DNA of 64,000 nucleotides from Kluyvera intermedia (GTDB lineage Bacteria > Pseudomonadota > Gammaproteobacteria > Enterobacterales > Enterobacteriaceae). Of the stretch, positions 8,972 through 20,597 are shown one piece after another; the first letter of the stretch is position 1, and every line of letters starts with the position of its first letter. The notes beneath the pieces were generated by a model. It was not told the origin of the DNA and searched no databases. It was given only the letters and a program-made list of their open reading frames with translations. The translations under genes were made by a program, and so were the position numbers. Location: NCBI RefSeq assembly GCF_021440345.1, contig NZ_JAKCNS010000039.1:1-64000 (forward strand), in the 5' to 3' direction.

Positions 8972-10264
8972 CTCCCACCGTAGTGTGACACCGTTTTCCG
9001 CATCACAGACTCCGTCCTGAGTGACAAAGCACCCTGCAGCAGCAATCAACGTCTCACCGTAAAACAGCAGCGGCGTGGTATCTCGCCGCCAGGGCGGTAC
9101 GCCTAGCTCCTGCCAGATTTTTTTCAGCTTACGCCCACCATTGCGGCCAACAATATGCAACATCCCCGGCGCTTTAAAACGCACAGTGACTGTTTCATCT
9201 GCTCGTGCGAAGCGAATATTTCCCCCAGGAACCAGACGTAGCTCGCCGAGACTATCCGGTAGCGTTAGTAAAGTCCGGGGATCCGCCCACCGCAGGATCG
9301 TTTCCGTTTGTCCGGCCTGCGCCCTCACCCACCACAGTCTTTGCTGAAAACGGCGAACGTCAAAGCTCCCCAGCCGTACACACGGTGTCGCATCCTCACG
9401 CGCCAGCGCAACTTCCTGCCATAGGCGAGCCAGCATTTCGCGCGACGGCATCGGCGCATGGTGCCCTGCCAGCCAGCGCCGTAAAAGCGCCGCTCGCTTT
9501 GGTGCACTCATCGCCGCCAGCGGTTCAATAGCCAGCGCGCCTTCGGGAGAAACCAATTGAGAGAGTTCATCCGCCAGCAGCTCATCCAGCAGTTGCTCCT
9601 GCTCACCGCACAGCTCGGCACTTCGCGCAGCCGCCTGCGCAAAGTGCGGCCAGCGCTGATTGAGTAACGGCAATACCCGCAGGCGCAGGAAATTGCGGTC
9701 GTAGGTATCATCCTGATTGCTCTCGTCTTCAATCCACGTCAGCCCATGGCTATTCGCCCACTGCAGCAGGGCATTTCGCGTCTCGTGCAACAGCGGACGT
9801 ATGAGCTGTGTATTGGCAAACGCCGTGCAAAAAGGCATAGCTGCCAGTCCCGCAGGCCCGCTCCCTCGCTTCAGCGCCAGCAGCAGCGTTTCGCTTTGAT
9901 CGTCAAGATGCTGCGCCGTGACCAGCACTTCTCCAGGCATTAGCGCATCGCGGAACGCCCGGTAGCGGGCATCTCGGGCTTCAGCCTCCAGCCCGATACC
10001 GCGTTGCGCCAGTGTAACCCGCTCAACCACCAACGAGACCTGCCAGGCGTCACAGACCTGCTGGCAGTGTGCCACCCAGCTATCAGCATTGGCGCTAATT
10101 CCGTGGTGGATATGTATCGCCCGCAGCGCAATGGAAGGATCCTGCTGTCGCCAGCAGACCAGTTGATGCAGCAGCACCGTCGAATCCAGGCCACCGCTAA
10201 ACGCCACCAGAAACTGGCGGTGCGGGGAGAGCTGTTGCACAAGTGATGGTTGGGTCATCGTCAT
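8957..10264 (-). CDS. tilS: tRNA(Ile)-lysidine synthase
   Basis: TilS converts C34 of the CAU-anticodon isoleucine tRNA to lysidine, switching it from Met to Ile decoding. It has an N-type PP-loop ATP motif SGGLDS at residues 23-28, a central helical domain and a C-terminal beta domain with the conserved [18 protein letters not shown] stretch. From the ATG at 10264 it has 435 residues (E. coli 432). Another ATG lies two codons later and the frame is open to 10318. No convincing ribosome-binding site distinguishes them. Confidence 0.92.
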   Translation of the reverse strand: MTMTQPSLVQQLSPHRQFLVAFSGGLDSTVLLHQLVCWRQQDPSIALRAIHIHHGISANADSWVAHCQQVCDAWQVSLVVERVTLAQRGIGLEAEARDARYRAFRDALMPGEVLVTAQHLDDQSETLLLALKRGSGPAGLAAMPFCTAFANTQLIRPLLHETRNALLQWANSHGLTWIEDESNQDDTYDRNFLRLRVLPLLNQRWPHFAQAAARSAELCGEQEQLLDELLADELSQLVSPEGALAIEPLAAMSAPKRAALLRRWLAGHHAPMPSREMLARLWQEVALAREDATPCVRLGSFDVRRFQQRLWWVRAQAGQTETILRWADPRTLLTLPDSLGELRLVPGGNIRFARADETVTVRFKAPGMLHIVGRNGGRKLKKIWQELGVPPWRRDTTPLLFYGETLIAAAGCFVTQDGVCDAENGVTLRWEKTGS

Positions 10265-10321
10265 ATCATGAAAGAGAGTATTGCCCGGCACGTTACCCGT
10301 CCAGGCTAGCGCTGACAAGCC

Positions 10322-10711
10322 TTACTGCTGATACAGCTCCAGCGGCAGGCCGTCAGGATCGTTGAAAAAGGTAAAACGCTTGTCGGTATACGGATCGACA
10401 CGAATCTCCTCGCAGGCTACGCCATGAGACGTGAGGTGCGCCACGGCCGCGTCAATATCATCGACGCTGAAGGCCAGATGGCGAAGCCCGCAAGCCTCCG
10501 GACGACTTGGGCGCGCAGGAGGAAACGGGAAGGAAAACAGCTCAATCACGTACTGGCCGTTTAATGCCAGATCGCCTTTCCACGAATCACGCGCTTCACG
10601 ATAAACTTCGCTTTGCAGCGTAAAGCCGAGAATATCGCAGTAAAAAGACTTACTTTTTGCATAATCGGTGGCAATAATCGCAATGTGATGAATCTGTTTT
10701 AATCCCAGCAT
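10322..10711 (-). CDS. gloA2: VOC family protein (glyoxalase-like, GloA2/YaeR)
   Basis: This 129-residue vicinal-oxygen-chelate fold protein is nearly identical in layout to E. coli YaeR. Candidate metal ligands include His8/His9, a mid-protein His in LRHLAFSV, and a Glu near the C-terminus (LPLELY). It is a glyoxalase I paralogue, and enzymatic activity is not demonstrated by sequence. It sits 50 bases after ldcC and 57 bases before the tilS start, so the three may be cotranscribed. Confidence 0.9.
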   Translation of the reverse strand: MLGLKQIHHIAIIATDYAKSKSFYCDILGFTLQSEVYREARDSWKGDLALNGQYVIELFSFPFPPARPSRPEACGLRHLAFSVDDIDAAVAHLTSHGVACEEIRVDPYTDKRFTFFNDPDGLPLELYQQ

Positions 10712-10761
10712 CCTGTTTCTCCGTTAACCGTTTTCCTGCACGTTAACCGCGCAGGCCAATA

Positions 10762-12912
10762 TCACGCAACCCCTTCAGGGCTTTTTAGGACTCTCACACG
10801 GTAAACGCCATTTTCATCGCGTTTTGCACCATGGATATCGGTTTCAAAGCCCGGATAATGTCGCCCAACAGAGCAGAGCATCAACAGGAAGTCGAGCACA
10901 GAGCGGCTCTCGGTGGTGATCATCTCCCCCGGCATCAGCAGCGGCACGCCCGGTGGATAGGGCAGGATCATATTCGCGGAGATGCGCCCCACCAAATCCT
11001 CCAGCGCGATGGTTTCGACCTCGCCTTTAATTTGCTTTTGCCACGCCCGGTGCGGCGTCAATTTCATCTCTGGCAATACATCAAACGCCCGTAGCATTAA
11101 GCTTGGAAGATCGTGCTGGCGGATCAATCGATGGATCCCCTGTGCCAGATCCTGAATGCGCATATTGCGATAGAAATCAGGATCTTCAGCATAGAGAGCC
11201 GGCAGCATGTTCTTCACCCGTAGGTTGAGATCGTAGGCGCGCTTAAACTCAGTCAACCCGCGAAGCAGCCCCATCGCCCGGGTTTTATCAATCCCGATGC
11301 TGAACAGGAACAGCAGATTATAGGGACCGGTTTTTTCCACCACCACACCGTGCTCGTCGAGATATTTCGCCACCAGCGCCGCCGGGATCCCCTCATCGCT
11401 CATATTCCCCTGCTCGTCCATTCCCGGCGTCAGGATCGTCACCTTCACCGGATCGAGGAACATATGATCGGCATCCGCGTCGCTAAAGCCGTGCCAGTCT
11501 TCGCCAGGCGAAACCGGCCAACACTCTGCCTCGTCAATCTCTTCCGGCTGCCAGATGTCAAAGAACCAGCAATCTGACTCTGCCCGCAGTCGCTGGACTT
11601 CTTTACGGAAATGCAGCGCCCGCTCTACCGAACGATTAATCAGCCGTTTGCCGGGATTGCCGCGCAGCATCGCCGCCGCAGTCTCAATAGAGGCGACAAT
11701 CGGATAGCTCGGCGAAGTGGAGGTATGCATCATAAAGGCTTCGTTGAAAGTATCTTCATCGTAGTCGCCTTTAATATGAATAAGCGACGCCTGCGACAAC
11801 GCCGCCAGCATTTTGTGAGTGGACTGGGTTTCAAAGAATACTTTTCCCGGTACCCGCTCACCGCTCATACCGCTTTTCCCCTGGTAGATCGGGTGGAAAT
11901 GGGTGTACGGCACCCAGGCCGAGTCAAAATGGATAGACGGTACGTCGAGGGTTTGTTTGATCCAGTTGGTGTTGTACAGCAAGCCATCGTAGGTGGAATT
12001 GGTTATCACCGCGTGCACCGGCCACTGCGCGTTAGCGGTGGCATTCACCTTCTGTTGCAGGCTGTCGCGGGTAAACTCGCGCTTCGGGATGCCGCCCAGA
12101 ATCCCCAGCGCGTTACGCGTAGGTTTCAGCCACAACGGCACCACGTCGTTCATCATCAGCAAATGCGCCAAAGATTTATGGCAGTTACGGTCAATCAGCA
12201 ACGTGCTGCCGCTAGGTGCGGCGTACATACCAACAATCTTATTCGACGTTGAAGTACCGTTGGTGACCATATAACTCTGCTCGGCACCAAAGGTGCGAGC
12301 GATATACTCTTCGGCTTCCAGATGCGGGCCGGTGTGGTCTAGCAGCGATCCCAGCTCAGTCACCGAAATCGAAACATCCGCTTTCAACGTATTGGCGCCG
12401 AAGAAATCGTAAAACAGGCAGCCGACCGGGCTTTTCTGATACGCCGTTCCCGCCATATGCCCTGGCGTACAGAAGGTGTATTTGCCTTCTGTGACGTAGG
12501 TAAATAGCGCTTTGGTAAACGGCGGCATGATGTTATCGAGATACTCGTCGGTATACTGACGAATGCGGGTGGCGATATCGTCGGCCTGACCCAGGGCATA
12601 TTCAAAGAACCACAACGCCATGCGCATATCATGCGCGCTGACATCCATCGTGGAGTGGGCATTAATAAAAGCGTAAAGCGGCAGATATTCATTAAGCTGG
12701 TTAATTTCGCCGCAAAGATCGACGCTGTATTCATCCCAGTCAAAAATCACCCCGCTAATACGCGGGTTGTGCTCAATCAGTTTCAGCAGGTCGGCACTGT
12801 TTTGCGGCCAGATGATTTTGAAGCCCTGCGACAGTAGCGCAGCCTCAAGCTCCTTTACCGGCTCGTCTTTGTAGTAGACGCCGTGCGGTCCCATAATGGC
12901 AATAATATTCAT
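10762..12912 (-). CDS. ldcC: Constitutive lysine decarboxylase LdcC
   Basis: This PLP-dependent fold-I enzyme decarboxylates L-lysine to cadaverine. The 716-residue protein (E. coli 713) has the response-regulator-like wing domain at about 1-130, the central PLP domain with the STHKML lysine near residue 367 and a C-terminal alpha/beta domain. The start at 12912 has AGGAGG 5 bases upstream. LdcC rather than CadA is supported by position between gloA2 and accA and by the absence of cadB/cadC. No clear terminator follows. Confidence 0.93.
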   Translation of the reverse strand: MNIIAIMGPHGVYYKDEPVKELEAALLSQGFKIIWPQNSADLLKLIEHNPRISGVIFDWDEYSVDLCGEINQLNEYLPLYAFINAHSTMDVSAHDMRMALWFFEYALGQADDIATRIRQYTDEYLDNIMPPFTKALFTYVTEGKYTFCTPGHMAGTAYQKSPVGCLFYDFFGANTLKADVSISVTELGSLLDHTGPHLEAEEYIARTFGAEQSYMVTNGTSTSNKIVGMYAAPSGSTLLIDRNCHKSLAHLLMMNDVVPLWLKPTRNALGILGGIPKREFTRDSLQQKVNATANAQWPVHAVITNSTYDGLLYNTNWIKQTLDVPSIHFDSAWVPYTHFHPIYQGKSGMSGERVPGKVFFETQSTHKMLAALSQASLIHIKGDYDEDTFNEAFMMHTSTSPSYPIVASIETAAAMLRGNPGKRLINRSVERALHFRKEVQRLRAESDCWFFDIWQPEEIDEAECWPVSPGEDWHGFSDADADHMFLDPVKVTILTPGMDEQGNMSDEGIPAALVAKYLDEHGVVVEKTGPYNLLFLFSIGIDKTRAMGLLRGLTEFKRAYDLNLRVKNMLPALYAEDPDFYRNMRIQDLAQGIHRLIRQHDLPSLMLRAFDVLPEMKLTPHRAWQKQIKGEVETIALEDLVGRISANMILPYPPGVPLLMPGEMITTESRSVLDFLLMLCSVGRHYPGFETDIHGAKRDENGVYRVRVLKSPEGVA

Positions 12913-12966
12913 GCGTTCCTCCTGGAAAACCTTCACCTATCATAGCGCAGGTAGACCGCAGGTAAT

Positions 12967-12995
12967 AAAAAAGGGCCACAAACTGTGGCCCTTTT
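12967..12995 (-). terminator. Terminator after accA
   Basis: The stem AAAAGGGCCACA / TGTGGCCCTTTT with a 3-base loop is followed on the minus strand by a run of T. It ends the long rpsB-to-accA gene block and separates it from ldcC. Confidence 0.92.
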
Positions 12996-13016
12996 CAGGA
13001 ACGTCTTATGTTGGTA

Positions 13017-13976
13017 TTACGCGTAACCGTAAGTCATCAGACGCTGGTAACGACGGTTGAGCAGGTCTTCTTTGCTCAGCACATCGAGGTCTGCCAGGTC
13101 AGCCAGCAGCTGCGCTTTCAGCGATGCTGCAATAGCTTCCGGGTTGCGGTGTGCGCCGCCCAGTGGTTCCGGAATAATGGAATCGATAAGCTTCAGTTCT
13201 TTCAGACGCGGAGCGATGATGCCCATGGCTTCAGCCGCCAGCGGCGCTTTATCAGCGCTTTTCCACAGAATGGAAGCACAGCCTTCCGGAGAGATAACAG
13301 AATAGGTGCTGTACTGCAGCATATTCACTTTATCGCCCACGCCAATCGCCAGTGCGCCACCGGATCCACCTTCACCGATAACGGTGCAGATAACCGGGAC
13401 ACTCAGACGTGACATTTCACGCAGGTTACGCGCGATAGCTTCAGACTGACCGCGTTCTTCTGCGCCTACGCCTGGGTATGCACCCGGGGTGTCGATGAAG
13501 GTCACAATCGGCATGTTGAAGCGCTCAGCCATTTCCATCAGACGCAGGGCTTTACGATAACCTTCCGGTGCCGGCATGCCGAAGTTGCGACGGATTTTTT
13601 CTTTGGTTTCACGACCTTTCTGATGACCAATGATCATCACTGGGCGACCGTCCAGACGAGCGATGCCACCAACGATAGCTTTGTCGTCGGCATACGCGCG
13701 GTCGCCTGCCAGTTCGTCAAATTCATCAAACGCCAGACGGACATAATCCAGGGTGTACGGACGCTGTGGATGGCGCGCCAGTTGGGCTACCTGCCATGCG
13801 CCGAGATCGGCAAAGATTTTGCGCGTCAGCTCTACGCTTTTTTCGCGCAGACGATGCACTTCTTCGTCGATATTAATATCCAGTTTCTCATCCTGACGGC
13901 TAACCGCAGTCAGAGAATCGATTTTTGCTTCCAGCTCTGCAATCGGCTGTTCAAAATCAAGGAAATTCAGACTCAT
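13017..13976 (-). CDS. accA: Acetyl-CoA carboxylase carboxyltransferase subunit alpha
   Basis: AccA is the alpha half of the AccA2D2 carboxyltransferase that transfers carboxyl from carboxybiotin to acetyl-CoA, the committed step of fatty-acid synthesis. The 319 residues equal the E. coli length. The crotonase-fold glycine-rich oxyanion segments are visible ([30 protein letters not shown]). It lies 12 bases downstream of dnaE and is last in the block before a strong terminator. Confidence 0.97.
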   Translation of the reverse strand: MSLNFLDFEQPIAELEAKIDSLTAVSRQDEKLDINIDEEVHRLREKSVELTRKIFADLGAWQVAQLARHPQRPYTLDYVRLAFDEFDELAGDRAYADDKAIVGGIARLDGRPVMIIGHQKGRETKEKIRRNFGMPAPEGYRKALRLMEMAERFNMPIVTFIDTPGAYPGVGAEERGQSEAIARNLREMSRLSVPVICTVIGEGGSGGALAIGVGDKVNMLQYSTYSVISPEGCASILWKSADKAPLAAEAMGIIAPRLKELKLIDSIIPEPLGGAHRNPEAIAASLKAQLLADLADLDVLSKEDLLNRRYQRLMTYGYA

Positions 13977-13988
13977 AGTATTCCTGTA

Positions 13989-16900
13989 TTAGTCAAACTC
14001 CAGTTCCACCTGCTCCGAACCGATGAGGCTACGCAGATCGTTGAGTAAACGATCGCTCGGAGAGACACGCCAGGTTGCACCGAAACGCAACCGCGCACGT
14101 GCATCCGCCCTCTGATAGTAGAGATGTACTGGAATGGTTCCCGAACGGTGGGGTTCCAGAGACTGACGGAGTCGGTTTAAAAGCTGGTCATCAATTTGCC
14201 TGTCCGTCAGCGAGATAGCAAGCCCGCGAGCGTATTTTTCCCGGGCTTCGTCAATGTCCATAACTTCGCGGGCCATCATTTTAAGGCCGCCGCTGAAATC
14301 ATCAAAGCTGACCTGTCCGCTGACGATAAGTATGCGGTCGTTTTCCAGCAGATGCTGGTATTTTTCCAGAGCTTCGGTGAAGAGCATCACCTCTAGCCGC
14401 CCGGAGCGGTCATCCAGCGTACAGATGCCGATACGATTGCCGCGCTTGGTGACCATAACCCTTGCAGCAATCACGAGCCCCGCAGCCGTGGTCACTTTAC
14501 CACGTTCTGTCGGATGCATGTCTTTTAGCCTATAGCCGCCGACATAGCGCTCAATTTCTTTCAGGTACTGGTTAATCGGGTGACCGGTTAAGTATAAGCC
14601 TAACGTTTCCCGTTCACCTTCCAGCACCGTGTGTTCAGGCCAGGGCTGGCAGTTCGCGTACGACTGCTCAATTTGCTCCGGCTCTTCGGCCAACACGCCG
14701 AACATATCCGCCTGACCAATCGCCTCTGCTTTCGCATGCTGGTCAGCGGCTTTTAATGCATCTCCCAGCGAATTCATCAGCGCTGCACGGTGTGGCCCAA
14801 GGCGGTCGAAGGCCCCGGACATGATCAATTTTTCCAGCACCCGGCGGTTGAGTTTCTTGGTATCCGTGCGTGCGCAGAGGTCAAAAAGCTCGCGGAAATA
14901 GCCCCCGTTATTGCGCGCCTCAATGATAGCTTCAATGGGGCCTTCGCCGACGCCTTTAATCGCGCCGATACCATACACGATTTCCCCGTCATGATTAACG
15001 TGGAAATGATATAAACCGGAATTGATATCAGGCGGCAAGATTTTCAACCCCATCCGCCAACACTCATCCACCAGGCCCACCACCTTCTCGGTGTTGTCCA
15101 TATCGGCGGTCATTACCGCCGCCATAAACTCGGCCGGATAGTGCGCTTTCAACCACAACGTCTGGTACGAAACCAGAGCATAGGCTGCGGAGTGAGATTT
15201 GTTAAACCCATAACCGGCGAATTTCTCCACTAGGTCAAAGATTTTCATCGCCAGTTCGCCATCTACACCGCGGCTTTTCGCCCCTTCTTCAAAGGTGCCG
15301 CGCTGCTTGGCCATCTCTTCGGGCTTTTTCTTACCCATCGCACGACGCAGCATATCCGCGCCGCCCAGAGTATAGCCGGAAAGCTCCTGGGCAATCTGCA
15401 TGACCTGTTCCTGGTACAGGATAATGCCGTACGTAGGTTCCAGCACCGGCTTCAGGCACTCATGCTGCCACTGAACGTCCGGATAGGAGATCTCTTCACG
15501 CCCGTGCTTACGGTCGATAAAGTTATCTACCATCCCCGACTGCAGTGGGCCCGGACGGAACAGAGCCACCAGTGCGATCATATCTTCGAAGCAGTCCGGC
15601 TGCAGACGTTTGATCAGATCCTTCATGCCGCGGGATTCAAGCTGGAATACCGCCGTGGTTTCCGAGCGTTGCAGCATGTCGAAGCTTTTCTTGTCATCCA
15701 GCGGGATGGCAGCGATATCCAGCGGCGGCTCGCCGTTGCGCTCACGGCGGGCGTTGATCATCTCCAGCGCCCAGTTGATGATGGTGAGCGTACGTAGGCC
15801 AAGGAAGTCAAACTTCACTAGCCCGGCGTATTCAACGTCGTTCTTATCAAACTGAGTGACCGGGTGCAGCCCCTGCTCATCGCAGTACAGCGGTGCAAAA
15901 TCGGTAATTTTGGTCGGCGCGATAACCACGCCACCAGCGTGTTTACCGGCGTTACGGGTGACCCCTTCGAGCTTACGCGCCATGTCGATCAGCGCGCGAA
16001 CTTCTTCATCCGCTTCGTAAATTTCTGGCAGCTGCGGTTCAGCTTCAAAGGCTTTAGCCAGCGTCATCCCCGGATCGGGTGGAACCAGCTTGGAGATACG
16101 GTCAACGAAGCCGTACGGATGCCCCAATACGCGGCCTACGTCGCGGATAACCGCTTTCGCCGCCATGGTACCGAAGGTGATAATCTGCGAAACCGCATCA
16201 CGACCGTACATCTCCGCCACGTGTTCAATAACCTGGTCGCGTTTCTCCATACAGAAGTCAACGTCGAAGTCGGGCATCGAGACACGTTCCGGGTTAAGGA
16301 AGCGTTCAAACAGCAGGTCAAATTCCAGCGGGTCGAGGTCGGTAATTTTTAGCGCATAGGCCACCAGCGAGCCTGCACCGGAACCACGGCCAGGCCCAAC
16401 CGGCACGCCGTTATCTTTCGACCACTGGATAAATTCCATTACGATCAGGAAGTAGCCCGGGAAGCCCATCTGGTTGATAACTTTCAGCTCAATTTCCAGA
16501 CGTTCATCATAAGGCGGACGCTTCTGCGCACGGACTTCAGGATCGGGGAACAGGAACTCCAGACGCTCTTCCAGACCTTCATGCGATTTTGCCACGAGGA
16601 AATCTTCGGTGGTCATGTCACCAGTCGGGAACTGCGGCAGGAAGTATTCGCCCAGGCGCACCGTTACGTTACAGCGCTTAGCAATCTCAACGCTGTTTTC
16701 CAGCGCTTCCGGAATATCGGAGAACAGCTCGCACATCTCGTCTTCGCTGCGCATATATTGCTGCGAAGAGTAGTTACGCGGGCGTTTTGGGTCATCCAGG
16801 GTGAAGCCGTCGTGGATAGCCACGCGAATTTCATGAGCGTCAAAGTCACCGGGTTCAAGAAAGCGAACATCATTGGTCGCCACCACCGGCAGGCCGCGCG

Positions 16901-17471
16901 TTTCCGCCAGCGCGACCGCGGCGTGCAGATAGGTTTCTTCATCCTGTCGGCCGGTACGAATTAGCTCAAGGAAATAGGCGTCGGGGAAGTGCTCTTCATA
17001 AAATGCCGCACACTGTTCAACCAGCGCCGTGTTGCCACGCAGCAAGGCGCGGCCAACATCGCCCATCCGTGCGCCGGAGAGCAAAATCAGCCCTTCTTTT
17101 AATTCGACCAGCCAGTCGCGATCGATAATCGGCCCTGCGGCACCATAACCACGTTGATAGGCTTTTGAAATCAGTAGCGTCAGGTTTTGATAGCCAACGT
17201 TATTAGCCGCCAGCACCGTTAGCTGAGTCAGTTCGTCGCCAAACAGCTCGCTCTGGACATGAAAATCCGCGCCGACAATCGGCTTAATCCCGGCGCCATG
17301 CCCCGCTCCGTAGAACTTCACCAGGCCGCAAAGGTTGGTAAAATCGGTGATCGCCAGCGCAGGCATGCCCAATGCGGCCGCCTTTTTTACCAGCGGCCCG
17401 GTTTTTGCCAGCCCATCGATCATGGAGTAGTCGCTATGCACCCGCAGGTGCACGAAACGTGGTTCAGCCAT
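13989..17471 (-). CDS. dnaE: DNA polymerase III alpha subunit
   Basis: This is the replicative polymerase catalytic subunit of the holoenzyme. The 1160 residues equal E. coli. In order: PHP domain (starting [16 protein letters not shown], residues 8-23), palm with catalytic PDFDVDF around 399-405, thumb/fingers, a helix-hairpin-helix region, OB fold near 1000-1070 and a tau-binding C-terminus. It follows rnhB by 35 bases and precedes accA, the standard enterobacterial arrangement. Confidence 0.98.
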   Translation of the reverse strand: MAEPRFVHLRVHSDYSMIDGLAKTGPLVKKAAALGMPALAITDFTNLCGLVKFYGAGHGAGIKPIVGADFHVQSELFGDELTQLTVLAANNVGYQNLTLLISKAYQRGYGAAGPIIDRDWLVELKEGLILLSGARMGDVGRALLRGNTALVEQCAAFYEEHFPDAYFLELIRTGRQDEETYLHAAVALAETRGLPVVATNDVRFLEPGDFDAHEIRVAIHDGFTLDDPKRPRNYSSQQYMRSEDEMCELFSDIPEALENSVEIAKRCNVTVRLGEYFLPQFPTGDMTTEDFLVAKSHEGLEERLEFLFPDPEVRAQKRPPYDERLEIELKVINQMGFPGYFLIVMEFIQWSKDNGVPVGPGRGSGAGSLVAYALKITDLDPLEFDLLFERFLNPERVSMPDFDVDFCMEKRDQVIEHVAEMYGRDAVSQIITFGTMAAKAVIRDVGRVLGHPYGFVDRISKLVPPDPGMTLAKAFEAEPQLPEIYEADEEVRALIDMARKLEGVTRNAGKHAGGVVIAPTKITDFAPLYCDEQGLHPVTQFDKNDVEYAGLVKFDFLGLRTLTIINWALEMINARRERNGEPPLDIAAIPLDDKKSFDMLQRSETTAVFQLESRGMKDLIKRLQPDCFEDMIALVALFRPGPLQSGMVDNFIDRKHGREEISYPDVQWQHECLKPVLEPTYGIILYQEQVMQIAQELSGYTLGGADMLRRAMGKKKPEEMAKQRGTFEEGAKSRGVDGELAMKIFDLVEKFAGYGFNKSHSAAYALVSYQTLWLKAHYPAEFMAAVMTADMDNTEKVVGLVDECWRMGLKILPPDINSGLYHFHVNHDGEIVYGIGAIKGVGEGPIEAIIEARNNGGYFRELFDLCARTDTKKLNRRVLEKLIMSGAFDRLGPHRAALMNSLGDALKAADQHAKAEAIGQADMFGVLAEEPEQIEQSYANCQPWPEHTVLEGERETLGLYLTGHPINQYLKEIERYVGGYRLKDMHPTERGKVTTAAGLVIAARVMVTKRGNRIGICTLDDRSGRLEVMLFTEALEKYQHLLENDRILIVSGQVSFDDFSGGLKMMAREVMDIDEAREKYARGLAISLTDRQIDDQLLNRLRQSLEPHRSGTIPVHLYYQRADARARLRFGATWRVSPSDRLLNDLRSLIGSEQVELEFD

Positions 17472-17506
17472 TATTTATTTCCGGTTTACTTATCTCGGCA
17501 CGCGGA

Positions 17507-18103
17507 TCAGGACACAAGCCCTAGCGCGCGTTTGACAGGAGCAAAACTGCGTCGGTGATGCTCGGTAGCGCCATGCTGTGCAAGCGCTTCCAGATGAAAA
17601 GGGGTTGGATAGCCTTTATGCTGGGCAAAACCGTACTGCGGTAGCACCTTGTCCAGTTCAGCCATTTCGGCATCGCGCGTCACTTTCGCCAGAATCGACG
17701 CGGCGCTGATTTCCGCAACCCTACTGTCACCTTTGACAACCGCCATAGAAGGCATCGGCAGAGCCGGGCAGCGATTACCATCAATCAGTACATATTCCGG
17801 GACAATTGAAAGCCCAGCGACCGCTCGCTGCATCGCGAGCATGGTGGCATGCAGAATATTGAGTTCGTCAATTTCATGCGGCTCTGCGCGCCCAAGGCTC
17901 CAGCACAGCGCTTTTTCTTTGATTTCGTCAAATAGCGCCAGGCGGCGCTTTTCGCTCAATTTTTTGGAGTCATTCAAACCAACAATCGGGCGAGAAGGAT
18001 CGAGGATCACCGCAGCCGTAACGACAGCGCCGACCAATGGGCCACGCCCGACTTCATCCACACCGGCAACTAAATGGGTATGGGGATAACCAAATTCAAT
18101 CAT
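17507..18103 (-). CDS. rnhB: Ribonuclease HII
   Basis: RNase HII cleaves the RNA strand of RNA-DNA hybrids and nicks at single ribonucleotides in DNA. The 198-residue protein has the type 2 motif [12 protein letters not shown] with catalytic Asp16/Glu17 and the [16 protein letters not shown] segment. The ATG overlaps the lpxB stop by 4 bases, so translation is coupled within the lpx-rnhB-dnaE cluster. Confidence 0.96.
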   Translation of the reverse strand: MIEFGYPHTHLVAGVDEVGRGPLVGAVVTAAVILDPSRPIVGLNDSKKLSEKRRLALFDEIKEKALCWSLGRAEPHEIDELNILHATMLAMQRAVAGLSIVPEYVLIDGNRCPALPMPSMAVVKGDSRVAEISAASILAKVTRDAEMAELDKVLPQYGFAQHKGYPTPFHLEALAQHGATEHHRRSFAPVKRALGLVS

Positions 18104-19248
18104 CGTGCTAGCTCCAGCACCGCATCTGCCGCCTGCTCATCTGCATTACAGCGAATTTGCAGATGCAGCTCGCGGAAGGTGTCATGCATGGCGTGGCTGG
18201 TACGGCCGTTAGCCAATAATGGCTGTAGCGCTTCGGCAAGCAGCTGCGGCTGGCATTCATCCTGCAGCAGCTCTTTCACCAGCTCGCGGCCGGCCAGCAG
18301 ATTCGGCAGTGAGACATAATCGGTTTTGACCAAACGTTTGGCTAGCCAGAAGGTAAACGGCTTCATACGATAACCGACAACCATCGGGCACTTGGCCAAC
18401 ATGCACTCGAGCGCCGCGGTACCCGATGCGAGCAGCGCGGCATCGCTGGCGATCATCGCCTCGCGGGCCATGCCGTCCAGCATGTGGACTGACAAATCGG
18501 GCGCTACTTCAGCCTTGATACGCTCAAACTGCTCGCGGCGTTTCGCATTCACCAGCGGTACAACAACCTCAAGGTCTGGGTACTGCTGGCGTAACAGCTG
18601 TGCGGTTTTTAAAAAGTCTGCGCTGAGCATTTCCACTTCGGCGCCGCGGCTGCCCGGCAGCATGGCCAGACAGTGGACATCGTGGGCGATACCCAGCGTA
18701 TCCCGCGCGGCGTTTTTATCGGGATCCAACGGCATGGCATCCGCCATGGTGTGGCCGATAAAGCGGCACGGGACGTTAAATTTGTCATAAAACGCTTTTT
18801 CAAAAGGCAGAAAAGCGAGAACCAGATCGGTGGCTCTGCCAATTTTGAAGACGCGTTTCTGTCGCCAGGCCCATACGGACGGGCTGACGTAATGAATGGT
18901 TTTGATCCCCTGCTTCTTAAGGTTGCCCTCAAGGGTGATATTGAAATCGGGGGCATCAATGCCGACAAAGACATCGGGCTTGAGATCGGTAAAACGCGTG
19001 GTGAGATCGGCGCGAATGTGCAGCAAACGACGTAGTCGCCCCAGCACCTCCACAATGCCCATCACCGCCAGCTCTTCCATTTCATACCAGGCTTCACAGC
19101 CTTCGGCCTGCATCAAAGGGCCTGCAACGCCGACGAAACGCGCGTTGGGTACTCGCGCCTTGAGGGCGCGAATGAGACCTGCACCAAGAATATCGCCGGA
19201 GGTTTCTCCGGCGACCAGGGCAATCGTTAAGGGACGCTGCTCAGTCAT
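18100..19248 (-). CDS. lpxB: Lipid-A-disaccharide synthase
   Basis: LpxB is a peripheral inner-membrane GT-B glycosyltransferase (family GT19) joining UDP-diacylglucosamine to lipid X to form the lipid A disaccharide. The 382 residues match E. coli, with the [16 protein letters not shown] motif at about 14-29. The first base overlaps the last base of the lpxA stop, and its stop overlaps rnhB by 4. Confidence 0.97.
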   Translation of the reverse strand: MTEQRPLTIALVAGETSGDILGAGLIRALKARVPNARFVGVAGPLMQAEGCEAWYEMEELAVMGIVEVLGRLRRLLHIRADLTTRFTDLKPDVFVGIDAPDFNITLEGNLKKQGIKTIHYVSPSVWAWRQKRVFKIGRATDLVLAFLPFEKAFYDKFNVPCRFIGHTMADAMPLDPDKNAARDTLGIAHDVHCLAMLPGSRGAEVEMLSADFLKTAQLLRQQYPDLEVVVPLVNAKRREQFERIKAEVAPDLSVHMLDGMAREAMIASDAALLASGTAALECMLAKCPMVVGYRMKPFTFWLAKRLVKTDYVSLPNLLAGRELVKELLQDECQPQLLAEALQPLLANGRTSHAMHDTFRELHLQIRCNADEQAADAVLELAR

Positions 19249-20036
19249 TAACGAATCAGGCCACGCGTAGAACGGGCGAAGAAGTCGCTAAATGGCTGAA
19301 CTTCCGGATGCTGCTTCGCAAGCTCGGCAATTTCCGGTTTTACTTCTTCCAACGTTTTGCCACTGCGGTACAACGCTTTATAGGCGTTGCGGATGGCGGT
19401 GATCGCTTCACGGCTAAAGCCGCGGCGCTTCAGGCCTTCGATGTTGACGCCAAACGGTGTCGCGTGGTTGCCCTGAGCAATAACGTATGGCGGAACGTCC
19501 TGAGCAACGCCAGAACAGCCGCCCACCATCACGTGCGCACCGATAATGCAGAACTGGTGCACCGCGGTCATGCCGCCGATGATAACAAAATCATCCAGCG
19601 AAACGTGACCCGCAAGGGTAGCGTTATTTGCCAGGATACAGCGGTTTCCTACCGTACAATCGTGCGCCACGTGGGCGTTGATCATCAGCAGGTTATCGCT
19701 GCCCACCTTCGTCAATCCACCGCCCTGTTCTGTGCCACGGTGAATGGTGACGCTTTCGCGAATGCGGTTGCGATCGCCAATTTCCACGCGAGTCGGTTCA
19801 CCAGCATATTTCAGATCCTGGTTAACTTCCCCGATAGAGGCGAACTGATAGATCTCGTTATCACGACCAATTGTAGTGTGGCCGTTAACAACAACGTGAG
19901 ACTTCAGTACGGTGCCTTCGCCAATTTCGACGTTTGGCCCCACAATACAAAACGGGCCAATGTGGGCATTAGCACCAATAACGGCACCGTCTTCCACAAT
20001 GGCAGTAGGATGGATAAAGGCGGTTTTATCAATCAC
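19248..20036 (-). CDS. lpxA: UDP-N-acetylglucosamine O-acyltransferase
   Basis: LpxA makes the first step of lipid A synthesis, transferring 3-hydroxymyristate from ACP to UDP-GlcNAc. The 262-residue protein is a left-handed beta-helix of hexapeptide repeats through about residue 190, with the catalytic base His125 (INAHVAHDC). It directly follows fabZ (3 bases) and overlaps lpxB. Confidence 0.98.
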   Translation of the reverse strand: MIDKTAFIHPTAIVEDGAVIGANAHIGPFCIVGPNVEIGEGTVLKSHVVVNGHTTIGRDNEIYQFASIGEVNQDLKYAGEPTRVEIGDRNRIRESVTIHRGTEQGGGLTKVGSDNLLMINAHVAHDCTVGNRCILANNATLAGHVSLDDFVIIGGMTAVHQFCIIGAHVMVGGCSGVAQDVPPYVIAQGNHATPFGVNIEGLKRRGFSREAITAIRNAYKALYRSGKTLEEVKPEIAELAKQHPEVQPFSDFFARSTRGLIR

Positions 20037-20039
20037 GGA

Positions 20040-20495
20040 TTAGGACTCCCGGCTACGCGCACACATCATTGTCGCTTCGCAAACCACTTTGCCATCGACC
20101 AGCGCAACGCCTTTAAAGCGAGTCAGGCCACGACGGGTTTTCTCGAAGGTGACTTCCATAATCATCTGATCGCCAGGCACGACTGGGCGCTTGAAGCGCG
20201 CTTCATCGATACCAGCAAAGTAATACAGCTCGCCCGGCTCCAGTTTACCTACGCTTTTAAACGCCAGGATACCGGTGGCCTGCGCCATTGCTTCCAGAAT
20301 CAGCACGCCCGGTAAAATCGGCTTGCCAGGGAAGTGTCCCTGGAAAAACGGCTCATTTACGGAAACATTTTTCACTGCGCGCAGAAAACGACCTTCTTCA
20401 AAATCCAGCACGCGGTCTACCAGTAAGAACGGGTAGCGGTGTGGCAGAAGTTCTAAAATCTCTTCAATGTGCAGAGTATGAGTGTCAGTTGTCAA
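20040..20495 (-). CDS. fabZ: 3-hydroxyacyl-ACP dehydratase FabZ
   Basis: FabZ dehydrates beta-hydroxyacyl-ACP in fatty-acid elongation and competes with LpxA and LpxD for 3-hydroxymyristoyl-ACP. The 151-residue hot-dog fold protein has catalytic His54 (FQGHFPGKP) and Glu68 (ILEAMAQ). It lies 102 bases after lpxD, the widest gap in this lpx cluster, and 3 bases before lpxA. Confidence 0.97.
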   Translation of the reverse strand: MTTDTHTLHIEEILELLPHRYPFLLVDRVLDFEEGRFLRAVKNVSVNEPFFQGHFPGKPILPGVLILEAMAQATGILAFKSVGKLEPGELYYFAGIDEARFKRPVVPGDQMIMEVTFEKTRRGLTRFKGVALVDGKVVCEATMMCARSRES

Positions 20496-20597
20496 AATAC
20501 TCTTCCTGTCAAAATATACTAAGGGGTAATAATAACACGGCCTGCCGGATTACAAGAATGCCGACAGGCCGGGAAACGAAAGGCGATAAGATGAAAA

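Noticed and set aside
19308-20315. 335-codon frame antisense to lpxA and fabZ
   Set aside because: It is a shadow frame caused by the hexapeptide-repeat codons of lpxA. The product is Asn/His/Phe-rich without recognisable motifs.
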